This document shows positions 22,177-32,622 of a stretch of DNA of 64,000 bases, in pieces. Position numbers and translations under genes: made by a program. Under the pieces are notes generated by a model that was not told the origin of the DNA, did not search any database, and was given only the letters and a program-made list of their open reading frames with translations. Source of the stretch: Ambrosia x helenae (taxonomy: Eukaryota > Streptophyta > Magnoliopsida > Asterales > Asteraceae); contig CM061228.1 of the NCBI GenBank assembly GCA_030844895.1, positions 135,947,068-136,011,067 of the forward strand. Reading direction: 5' to 3'. Position 1 is the first letter of the stretch; each line of letters opens with the position of its first letter.

Positions 22177-23389
22177 GAGAAAATTGCTCGAATGGTCCTT
22201 GTGGTTTGCACTTTTTTCACCTATAGTCCCCAAGTTTTCAAAATTACAGCTATAGTCCCGAAACAGTGAAATTTTTTAACTCGGATAGTCCCTGAGGCTA
22301 ACTGAGGTTAAATAATCCAGTTAAGTGGCTGTGAAATTACAAAACTACCCTTACTTTAAAACAAATAAAATATAACACTAGTGGGTCCCACACTTCATCT
22401 TCTTCACCACCACCATCCCCACCACCACCACCAACCATAACCAGACCAAACGAACCATAACCAGACCAAACAACCGTCACCACCACCCCCCACCACCAGA
22501 ACCAACCACAACCACCACCGCTGTTATCCTCCACCACAGCCACATCCATCACCACCTGACCCACAACCGTCCCTAAACCGCCATAATCGAACCATCCTTC
22601 AATAACCACGACCAAAAACAAAGCCTCACCCACAATCACGACCGGATCTGGAGCAACCGACACCATCGGTCACCACAACCATCACCGATAACCCAACCAT
22701 CAACTCTATTACAGCCCATTTCCTTAACCCAACCTCAAAACCCATCGAAAACCACGTCTGTTTCTAATGTTTCTGCTCATTCGCAGGCCTAAACCACCGT
22801 TTCTATGCCCGTTGTAATGGTGAACGTTGTCAATGGAAGGTTGTAATGGTGAACGTTGGTTGACTGTTTGGTGACGGTTTGAGGATGGGAGGTTGTGGTG
22901 ATGAACTGTGGTGGTAGTCGTGTTTCAGAATTCAGAGAGAGATGGAGATGGATATTTTGTATATTTTCAGATCTGATAGAGATGTAGGGTGGTTTTATAT
23001 CTAGGGTTTGGTTGGTGGGGAAGATGAAGGGTGGTGATGATGGTTTGAGGAGGTTGTGATTGTTTGTGGAGGTGGTGGGTGGGGGTCGGTGGAGGTGGAG
23101 GTGGAGGGTGGAGATGGGTGGTGGTGGTTTGTGGAGGTGATGAGATGAAGAAGATGAAGTGGGGAAGATGAAGTGTGGGACCCACTAGTGTTATATTTTA
23201 TTTGTTTTAAAGTAAGGGTAGTTTTGTAATTTCAGAGCCACTTAACTGGATTATTTAACCTCAGTTAGCCTCAGGGACTATCCGAGTTAAAAAATTTCAC
23301 TGTTTCGGGACTATAGCTGTAATTTTGAAAACTTGGGGACTATAGGTGAAAAAAGTGCAAACCACAGGGACCATTCGAGCAATTTTCTC
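22177..23389. mobile_element. Long-TIR MULE-type foldback element
   Basis: 1213 bases. Terminal inverted repeats of about 230 bases begin GAGAAAATTGCTCGAATGG and end with its complement. They are flanked by a perfect 9-bp duplication TAAATACTG (22168-22176, 23390-23398), typical of Mutator elements. The interior has complementary CCACCA-rich and GGTGGT-rich arms. The long frames here (22337-22666, 22967-23185) are low-complexity and not considered genes. Confidence 0.88.
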
Positions 23390-23398
23390 TAAATACTG

Positions 23399-23655
23399 AG
23401 TACATTTCTATATCATAAAATATAATTAAAGTTTAATCATTTTACATATATCATAAAACCCTAAATCTGTAACTTATATTGTGAGCCTGTCCACTTTACA
23501 TTCATTTTTGTACACTTGTAAATAAAACTATTAACGCATTTAGGTTTAAGCAAAAATAACCAGCCTAAAACTTCGTACATATCCTTGCTGAAAATATAAC
23601 CTCGCTACATACGAATAATTATAAAATTTGTTGTGTTTAAAAGCAGTAGGAGAGA
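23399..23655. other. Spacer, nothing recognised
   Basis: AT-rich DNA between two transposons. Confidence 0.5.
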
Positions 23656-23663
23656 CGTACGTA

Positions 23664-23857
23664 CAGGGACGAAGGATTGTGAAGGCCAGGGGTGGCCCTG
23701 ACCCCCCCCCCCCTGTTTTTTGGCGTATTAGTGGAAATTTGTGATTTTCGTAGGTAAATTTAGTTCGGATTAAGTCCGGCCCCCGCCAATTTGCCACTAC
23801 CGATCGAAAAAAATTGAGTTCGGCCCCCGCCGATTGACGAACCAAGCTTCGCCCCTG
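23664..23857. mobile_element. hAT-type MITE
   Basis: 194 bases. Ends CAGGGACGAAGG and CTTCGCCCCTG, with 8-bp duplication CGTACGTA (23656-23663, 23858-23865). It contains a C13 run near 23700 and two GGCCCCCGCC repeats. Confidence 0.8.
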
Positions 23858-24379
23858 CGTACGTACTGTTTGCAGGTGATCTGAATTAAGCACACGACTT
23901 TAATTATTTAACTTGTTTGGCAGGCAAGATTAAGCATATCTCGGACTTATACCAGTGTTGAAAAGTTTTCTACAGATCGAAAGCTACACTCACCCACACC
24001 ACATGTTAATGTTAGTACTGATGAGTGGTCATGAATTTTTATAGTATTTTTGGTAACATTTACCAACATTACATTGGTCAAAAGCACCAAACTACTTTTG
24101 GAATAAACTAAAGCGACACGAAAAATTGAAATAGACACATATAATGCATGTATGCATGGTCAAACACTAATTACAAGTCATTACCAAACCTACCTTTTAA
24201 TTAAACGGGTCCTTAAAATTCTTTGCTTGTAAGATATGCATTCTTATTATAAAAGCTTGGCTATTAAATTTTAATAATACAAATTGTCATCTATTGGTTG
24301 GCAATCATCTGAACTTCAAACATTCGCAACAACAATCCTAACTTTCAAATATTTTTCCTCTCGTGAACCGTTATTAACT

Positions 24380-24535
24380 GATGACTAACCAAGTTAGTGG
24401 ACGCTGACATGGCATGACATGTCATCATCCACGCTAGCATCAACATGCCATGACAGCGTCAGCATGCCATGTCATCATCCACGTCAGCATCCACATCAGC
24501 ATCCATTAACTGAGTTAGTTCTTAGTTAACAAAAG
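24380..24535. repeat. Inverted repeat with GACATGGCATGAC-like units
   Basis: TTAACTGATGACTAACCAAG on the left is roughly complementary to CTGAGTTAGTTCTTAGTTAA on the right. Between them are repeated CATCCACGTCAGCAT units. Possible MITE without readable duplication. Confidence 0.45.
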
Positions 24536-24642
24536 ATCATTATCGGCCAACACGCTAAAAGTTAGGATCGTTGTTAGGAATTTTTGAAATACAGATTATT
24601 TCCAGCCACTAGGTGAAAGTTTGAATTATAAAATCCAATACC

Positions 24643-24849
24643 CATAGTTGCAAAAGTCGTCCGAGTTGACCGATTACTCGCCGAGTACTCGCTACAGGGT
24701 GGGTCACCGAGTATAGCCGAGTTGACCGAATATTCCGAGTACTCCCCGCATAGGCCGATTCGATCCCCGAGTACTCGCCCGACTAGGCCGAGTACTCGCA
24801 ACTCCCCAGTCGGCCGAGTTGGTAGCGCCTAGCGAGTTCTGCAACCATG
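24643..24849. mobile_element. hAT-type MITE
   Basis: 207 bases, ends CATAGTTGCAAAAG and TTCTGCAACCATG, 8-bp duplication CCAATACC (24635-24642, 24850-24857). The interior repeats CCGAGTACTCG palindromes. Confidence 0.85.
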
Positions 24850-25067
24850 CCAATACCCCTAAAAACTTTTAGATCTTAAATTAGTATGGGATTGCTTATT
24901 CAACTTCAAAAAGTGTTGATTTTATTTTAATTAAAGTGTTTATTAACTTGTGAGATTTTTACTTTTCTAAAAGAAGTTTTTGAAAAAATTTAGGAATATT
25001 TTTGTAGTAGGAAAAAGCAATAAGTTGGTTTTAAAAAGTGTTTGGCGTATCTTATCTATACTATATA

Positions 25068-25448
25068 TAGAGATGGACAAAAAAAACCGGTTTTTCAAAC
25101 CGGCCCGAAAAGAAAAACCAGTAAACCGGTTTGGAAAAAACCGGTTTTTCGAGAAACCGGTCCGAACCCGAACCTAAGGGTCGGTCCTTGGGTCGGTTTG
25201 TTGTTTCGAGCATCGGATTGGTTTAAGAACCGGTTTGGGAAAAAAAAACCGATAATATCATGGATATTTGGGTTTTTTTCACCGGTTTGAGAAAAAAAAA
25301 CCGGTTTTAAACCCGATTCCGATAGGGTTGGGTATTGGGTCTTGGAAACAGGTTCTTAAACCGGACCGGTTTTTGAAAAAAAACCTATTTTCTCGTCATC
25401 AATCCAAACCGGTTCGGTTTGAGGAAAAAACCGATTTGTCCATCTCTA
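25068..25448. mobile_element. hAT-type MITE
   Basis: 381 bases, ends TAGAGATGGACAAA and TTTGTCCATCTCTA, 8-bp duplication ACTATATA (25060-25067, 25449-25456). The interior is built of AACCGGTTT-type repeats. Confidence 0.88.
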
Positions 25449-25499
25449 ACTATATATAAAGCATTTGAGATGGGTGACGGTAAAATTTAAGTAATCGCA

Positions 25500-25744
25500 A
25501 CCTTTTATGCATATAGTACAATTCTAAATGGAGTTAGAATGTTATTGATCATTCCAGTCACGATGGCATCCACAGAAAGGAGCTTTTCAAAATTAAAGTT
25601 GTTGAAATCATAGTTACGATCCACAATGTCACAAGAAAGACTTAGCGGGTTAGCGATGATAGTTATCAAGAACGAAATCATAGATTGTATAAAGTGCGAA
25701 AAGTTGGTCCACCAATTTGCTAGCAAGAATACCATGAGAACTTA
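25500..25744 (+). pseudogene. hAT transposase C-terminal dimerisation domain, remnant
   Basis: One frame gives MLLIIPVTMASTERSFSKLK, then an in-frame stop, then LRSTMSQERLSGLAMIVIKN and KLVHQFASKNTMRT before a second stop. This is the conserved hAT dimerisation motif (ASTERSFSKLKLLK..LRSTMSQERL..LA). The N-terminal zinc finger and catalytic region are missing, and the 5' side shows no coding similarity. It lies 50 bases beyond a hAT MITE, but the ends do not show that they belong together. Confidence 0.8.
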
Positions 25745-26160
25745 ACGAATCGTCGGTTAGATACTAGTCTATTACGGTATGTAATTTCACTCATTCTAAT
25801 ACTATTATTTTGCAATTGTTATGTTTATTGCTATACCATTGATCCTTGTAACATTTAGTTAAATTATTTAATTTATTAAAAATTACCGGGCATATTTTTT
25901 AACGGCTCGAACAGGGCATGTAAATTCTCGAAGACGCCTCTAATTATACGAAACCAACGAATGAAGCAGCTATGATAATATAATAATGATAACAATATAA
26001 ATATAACAAAACTTAACATGTAAGATTTAAGTATCTACGTGTTAAGGTGTAAAATTTGAATGTATACGTGTGTGCAAAATTGTGTGATTCATTTAATTGA
26101 ACTAACCTCGAAGTTGGCAAAAATAAAAACCGACACTTTGAAGTCGGTAATAGTGGCGGT
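25745..26160. other. Decayed 3' flank of the hAT remnant
   Basis: AT-rich, no ORF. Confidence 0.4.
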
Positions 26161-27404
26161 CAAAAATTTATATACACTAGTTTAATTCTTAGGTGTAATT
26201 TGCAAGCCTTCACAACTTAGTTTAGCTTTAAAGATTCTGAGGTACGTGTCTAATCTTTTTTTTTTTTTTTGAAAGGCAAACAATTTTCATTACCAAACCC
26301 AAGGTACGTGTCTAATCTAGTTCATGAATTCAGTTTTTATTTAGAGTAGGTATCATATTAATAGTTGGATTAAGGGTCATAGCCAAGAAAAGAGTTGGGT
26401 GATCTAACCTTAGTTTAGGCATGGACTGATCACTCATGCTTAAACTAGGCATGGTTATTCAAAGCCAACCCTAGTAAGGACTAGTTAGTAGTTACTCTTT
26501 ATTTAACTAGTATCTAAGATGGTCATGGCCTTGATCAAGGAACCAAGTTTTGATTGATTAGACCAAACATCTATAAAGCAAAGGTGAGTGTTACATACAT
26601 CTAAAAGTCTATACACAATATGTGTTAATTAATTATGTGTTAGAACTGTATGGGTGTCTTGTTGAATTATTGGATTCAAATGGGTGTTTTCTGATCCAAT
26701 GAATAATCGCATGGGAGTTTTGCGATATAGACCATATGGAAGTGGTATGGTTCTGAATTGTTGTGTGTCGTTATTGTGGTCATGCGACATGGTGATGTAA
26801 TGTACACTCACATAGTTGTTCGTTTGTACATATATACAATATTATTTATGGGTTAGAACTATATGGGTGGTAGTATAGTTCTTATTTAATCACATATATT
26901 TGAATGATATATTGGTAGATGTTGAATCAGGTGGGAGTTTTCTGATTTAACATGAGATTGCAAGGAGTTAGCGATCTTGGTGAATTATTGGACTCAGATG
27001 AGTGTTTTCTGATCCAATGAATAATCGCATGGGAGTTTTGCGATATAGACCATATGGAAGTGGTATGGTTCTAAATTGTTGTGTGTTGTTATTGTGGTTA
27101 TGTCACATGGTGATCTAATGTACACTCACTTAGAGAAAGCTAACGAGTAGTTATTTGTATATACTTTCAGGTGGTTTCCATAAGCAGAAAGGTTGGTCCA
27201 GATCAAGTCTTGCGGTTAAAGGATCGAACGTGTTTTTGGTAAAATATCATGAACGATAGTCAAACTTGTTTTGGCAAACTAACGGTTGTAAAATAATATT
27301 TCTAATGGAATATAAGTTTGCGTTTTGTGAAATTAAATTGGGACCTTCCGCTTAAACTCTGATATAAGATGTGCTTAAAATGAAAAAAAAATAATTAGGT
27401 GTTT
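26160..27404 (+). mobile_element. Probable LTR of a Ty3/gypsy element, start unclear
   Basis: It directly precedes a primer-binding site at 27411. The LTR would end ..GTGTTTCA. Inside, about 150 bases containing AATAATCGCATGGGAGTTTT occur twice, about 319 bases apart (from 26662 and 26981), so the LTR has an internal duplication. The 5' boundary could not be fixed. Confidence 0.45.
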
Positions 27405-27409
27405 CAAGT

Positions 27410-27422
27410 TGGTATCAGAGCA
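27410..27422 (+). other. Primer-binding site, initiator-tRNA-Met type
   Basis: TTGGTATCAGAGC is the standard complement of the 3' end of plant initiator tRNA-Met, used by most plant LTR retrotransposons, and sits a few bases after the LTR end. Confidence 0.75.
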
Positions 27423-27678
27423 TGGTTTGAGGGATTCGGGTATGGGCGTAAATACCCGAACTCAAACTTGTTGCTCTCGACTAAAAAAAGGTGGTTCGAT
27501 CCAAGACTTGAAGACTTGATCAAGAAATCAAAGACAAGGTGTTAGTATACTGGTTTCTTATTAAGTATGTTGAAAGTATAGGTATTTATTGTGAGTGTAC
27601 TTGTGTGTTGAGGTGTGCACTGAAATTTGATGCTTCAAGTATGATATAATAATAAATAGAATGTTAAAGTATCGTAGG

Positions 27679-28304
27679 TAGGGCTGTAAACAAACCAAAC
27701 GTTCGGTGAACAGTTCGTAAAACCGTTTGGCGGGAAGTTCGTTTGTGTCCGTTTGTTTAATAAATGAACGAACACAAACAAAAAATTCCGTTTGATTAAC
27801 TAAACAAACAAACACGAACAAATGTCTCGTTCGTTCGATTGCGTTCGTGAACGTTCGACAATATGTTTGTTTACGTTCGTTTATTTATATCCATTCGTGT
27901 ATGTTTGTTTATGATCGATCAATAGTTAAAACTTAGGATAATTATGAACTTTTAAATTAGGAATATCATGTATTCATGCCTATGCCTAAGTAATTTTAGA
28001 TTATTATGTCTAAGTTAGTACAATTTGACTTATCGACATCGTTTACTAGATGTACTTTGTCTAACGGTTAATATTAACAATGTTTTTTTAGTTAGTTGCA
28101 TATTAAATGTTTGTTTTTGTTTGTTTGTGTTCAAGACCCGTGTTCACGAACAGTTCGCAAACAACTGAATTTCTTAACAAACAAACACAAACACAGAATT
28201 ATGTTCGTTAGTGTGTTCGTGAATGGTTCGTTTGTCCAAGAAACCTTAACAAACAAACACGAACAAAGCCTTGTTCGTGTTCGTTTGGTTCGTTTACAGC
28301 CCTA
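27679..28304. mobile_element. hAT-type MITE
   Basis: 626 bases, ends TAGGGCTGTAAAC and GTTTACAGCCCTA (perfect 13-bp inverted repeat), 8-bp duplication ATCGTAGG (27671-27678, 28305-28312). The subterminal parts are rich in TTCGTTTGTG and GAACAAACAA motifs. It interrupts the retroelement that begins at the primer-binding site. Confidence 0.9.
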
Positions 28305-28312
28305 ATCGTAGG

Positions 28313-30037
28313 TAGACTAATTCGCTTGGCCAGCGTAATTAGTGTGCGTACGGTACTGTAATCTTCTTGGATCTATCATAATCATATCGAAAAAGTGTCA
28401 AAAATAAGTAACGTGGTAGAATACGTATTATGAACCTTATATGTCGTGTTACGATGTAAGGGTATCTTTTGTGGATATATTATGTCTGGAATAGGATGTA
28501 GCTCATTTATATAAATATAACTCTCATTTTTTTTTAGCTTAAGATGGTGGATTAGAGTCATATATCCTATTACAGTATTGTTGTTTCTGTTGGATGAAAT
28601 AACTAAAAAGAAAAACCCATGTATAGATCATAATACGGAGATGAACTCGTCGAAAGGGTCGAGGTGACGAGTTGTCTCCAATGAATTAATGGTGACAGAT
28701 GCAGGATTAAAGCAGGGTTAAGATTTGACTTTAGACAAATAGTGTATTGTCTATCTAGCGATGGCTAGTAGGGAGTTAAGATGAAGGTGGGGTTAAATGG
28801 GTGAAGCCTAAAATCTTGAATATAGATTAAAGGCATCAATTCAATGTGATTTAATGATTTTGGTAGTGACAAAATCTCAAAGAAGTGAGATGGAAGGCAG
28901 GTTGTTGGGTAGCTGCATTCCAAGGATGGGTCTGATGTCCAAATAGCATTATACGACGATAACTTAATGCTGGCAAGATGGATCGCAAGTGGGACACAAT
29001 AGTGTCGAGTGTTTCGTAACTATTTTAATGATTGAAAGGGTTGTATTTATCGGCATGTTAAAGTTCGGGTTGAGGAGCCAAAACAAAGAGTGACCAAGTG
29101 ATGTCTATCATTGGTCAATTGGGGATCGTGTGTAGTGCTCATGGGTCGATGATCGGGTGTGACCTTGATTAAGATGAGTTGTAGAGAACTACTAAACTGA
29201 TTGGATCCTTAGGTGATTTTGGTTTTGGCAACTAGTTAATTTTGTTAATAGCGTTGAATGGGTATCACAACAAGGAAAATGACACATTTAGATCACAGGC
29301 TTTTGTGATCTTAGCCATTGGTGGTTGTTCGATCAAGGACAATTATGAAATTATTTTTAAAGACTATGGTGTATGGTTGCCAATTGATATAAAGATTTAG
29401 AATCTGATGGTCTTAGGTTCATTCGTACGCTCGCAAGTTTAGCGTATCTTAGACACTATTCAACTTGGAGCCTAGTTTGAATAATACATAGATAGATGAA
29501 AATACGTATTAGGGTTGTCTTTGACTTTTTAAATCTTGTCATAGGTCTCGATTTTGGTAGTGAGACTCGAAGAGTTGGAAATTAAAAGGAGTGTACGAAT
29601 GTACCCAAGAAAATGGTGGTACACCAAGGACCAACAAGTTGTTTCTAGAGGTACATAATCGAATTTTGGAGATAGGTATTGATGATAAGGGACCTTATCA
29701 TTAAACTCTATGTCAATGGAATGTTATTCCAGTAATAGTGATCAGGTGATTAAATCAACTTGTTATATATCAAAGAAATCCATAGGATGGAAAGATTGAT
29801 AAGAGTCATGCAATGAAACAGTCTTAAGAATAGAATGCACAAGTGATACACTCGACATGGATGTCGTGTGGATAAGACCACAAGTGTTATGTCGCCAGGG
29901 TAACTGTGTAATACATAATTAAAATATGATCACTAAGTTGTTAAGTGATTGGGGAATTAGCGGGAGCGGAATACGTTAAAAAAACGGTACTCGTTACCAA
30001 GGATTGACGACTTATCCGATCAACTCCAAGGAGCAAG
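28313..30037 (+). mobile_element. Degenerate internal region of the Ty3/gypsy element
   Basis: Continuous with the sequence left of the MITE and without any frame over 60 codons. No protease, RT or integrase motif could be read. Assigned by position after the primer-binding site and its retroelement-like composition only. Confidence 0.35.
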
Positions 30038-30343
30038 TTAGTTTTCAAAGATTGCAGCCACACCATGTTGACATGGCATACCTGTTAACTGCCATTTCCT
30101 GTAACTGCATGTCCTTTCAAAAACATTAACAACACACTGGTCCATGAAAGGACCACTTACCTGGAACTTACCCTTCCCAGCCATCATCACACTGTATTGT
30201 GAGGGCCTTTGTTTAATTTCATTGAATGTTGTTGTAGCATAGGGGGTCAAAGGACCATTGGATTTTGCTATCATTTTATGGACTATCACAATTCTTTTCA
30301 TCAGATACTCTCTAATGTACTCAAGACATGTGATAATTGGTTT

Positions 30344-30358
30344 CCCCCCCCCCCCCCT
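30344..30358. repeat. C15 homopolymer in the MuDR pseudogene
   Basis: On the coding strand a G run replaces the expected short Gly stretch before KPIITCLEYIREYLMKR. Length is likely unstable or mis-called. Confidence 0.8.
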
Positions 30359-31700
30359 CCCCTCCAACAAGCTGCCTACTGAAGCTTTCACATATATTGT
30401 TAAGCAAAATATATGTTTTGCTTGCCCTGTATGAACAACCAAAAATGTTAAGTACAAACAACCAAAAACAGTTAAGTATGAACAACCAAAACTTGTGTTT
30501 ACATACCAGTAAAATGTGATCTTGCCCAAGTCTTAGGAGGTATCTTCACCCTCCTAATAGCTTGCATTTTTCTGTTGAATTGTGGTATTGTAGTGGTACA
30601 GGCAGCTTCCCATAACATATCCTTATACAGACTGTCTCTCCATTTGGGTTTCATGTTTTCATGGATGTGCCTTAAACAATACCTATGCTCCGCATTGGGA
30701 AACATTTGGGCCATTGCAGGTACTAACCCCTAAACAAAATCAATGACATGTAAACAGAATGAATGACAATTAAATAGAATGAATGACATGTAAAATGACA
30801 TCTAAAATATATTATACCTTTTGCCTGTCTGAGATAAATGTAAAGTTAGAATTGGGACCAAGATATAGATCATCACCAAGATTCATCAAGAACCAACTTC
30901 ATGAATCCTTGGCTTCTGCCTCCACTATTGAGTATGCCACAGGATAAGTGCCATTATTTCCATCAACCCCTACAGTTGTCAAAACTTGTACAGGAAATGG
31001 ACCTTTCATGAAACAGCCATCTAATCCCAAAATACCCTTGCCCATCATCTTGAAACCTTCCTTTAATGCACCCAAACATATGTAGATTCTTCTGAATTGT
31101 CTTGTGGGACTTGTAGGGTTAAATTCTCTTTCAACATCAATCTTAATAGTTGTACCAGGGTTGGACCTAATTAACTCTTCATAATATTCCCTTAACATTT
31201 TATACTGTGCTTTGAAATCACCTTCTAACTTGTGCAGAGCCATAACATTTGCCCTGAATGTCTTTTGTAAACCTAGTTGAACTTGATTCTTTTTCTGTAA
31301 TTAATCCTGAAGGGCTACCAATGGAATGGTAGGGTTCCCCTCTCTGATTTGTTCAACATCTCTTGCAACACTGCTCATTGTGTACAGTCTCACTTCCCTA
31401 GTTTGAAGATAGTTGTGAATGTCTTTGTATTTCTTAACTTTCCAAGGATCTGAGGTTGTAGGTCTAGACACATGTAAGACCCAATCATAATCTGGTTTTG
31501 GGAATCTAATCTTTTTGGGTTTATCTGTAACATTTCGCATTGAATTCTTTGTACGTTACGTTTATTATTGAATAAAAACATCGAATTTTTATCATTATCG
31601 TGCCCTTTAAAAATGTTTCGTGACACATTTGGACCCCTAGTACTATACTATAAGTATATATTATTAATATATTAGGGAAATAATTGTTAAAAAAAATATT

Positions 31701-31780
31701 GCCTGGGCCGGGATTCGAACCCGCGCCCTAGGCCGGGTCAATCAGCCACGCACCACCAAACCATCTAATCTACACCACCA
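31701..31780 (-). other. tRNA-like module in the solo LTR (1)
   Basis: The minus strand has TAGATTAGATGGTTTGG and then GCGGGTTCGAATCCCGGCC, with A-box to B-box spacing near that of a tRNA gene. Confidence 0.5.
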
Positions 31781-32384
31781 TTCTGGTTATTCTTCCACAC
31801 GTTTTAATTATATAATGAACTTGGAATCTTAATAGTTGACTTGGAAAGTCAACTGTGAAGACAATTAACCATAATTAGCCTTCCTAAACGCGTTGAAATC
31901 CTTGAAATGGTAAGATTGGTGATTGATATCAATGATTCGCGTCTGATACACGCTCAAATCACCATCAATTCATTCCAATTTTGTCCCAATCACGCGTCAA
32001 AGTTTTAAAGTGAGTCAACCATTACCAATTCGAACCCACGAGCCTCCCACTATAAATTGGAACCTCTTCCACAATCTACACTCGCCAATTACTCTCTCCT
32101 TACCCTCAATTTTCTCAGAAAAACTCGTTTTAATCATCATTTGCTCGTAAGTTGACTTTCTGGTTGACCGCTTATAATCACGCGATTCTATTTGTAAGTT
32201 TTAAATTTGTTTGTTGGTTTTGTTCATCGGCCCCCTACCAACAATAACCCTATGTTTAATCGGGTTATTGTTCGTTAAATCTATTTATTGCAAATCTAGG
32301 GTTCGTTCATATTAATTTGGGGAAAAAACGTTTCTGCAGACTATAGTATATATATATTAGAGAACCTAAATCATCACCAACTGA

Positions 32385-32460
32385 TCTACAGATCAGTTGG
32401 TGTGGCCCTCTTTTGTCTAGAACACGAACCGGCCACAGGCCAAGGTTCGAGTCCTATAAC
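32385..32460 (+). other. tRNA-like module in the solo LTR (2)
   Basis: Plus strand CAGATCAGTTGGTGTGG (A-box-like) and AAGGTTCGAGTCC (B-box) about 40 bases later. Confidence 0.5.
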
Positions 32461-32550
32461 ACGCGTCCATTTCTTTTTCTTTAAAAAGGATTATAAATCA
32501 GTTCTAGTATAACTATATATGTAATTTCAAACCGAGTATATTCGTTCTCA

Positions 32551-32622
32551 GGGTCCAGCCCAGTTGGTGGCTGGGCTTGTGATAAAACTCCACCCGGTCT
32601 CGGACCCGGGTTCGAGCCATAG
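32551..32622 (+). other. tRNA-like module in the solo LTR (3)
   Basis: Plus strand CCAGCCCAGTTGGTGGCTGG and CCCGGGTTCGAGCC. It aligns over its length with the module at 1471-1549. Confidence 0.55.

Noticed and set aside
22337..23185. Gly/Val-rich and Pro/His-rich ORFs
   Set aside because: Low-complexity translation of the GGT/ACC-rich interior of a MULE-type element, mirrored on both arms.
31701..32622. tRNA genes
   Set aside because: Box-like motifs are present, but no acceptor stem, anticodon arm or terminator can be drawn; they are shared parts of LTRs.
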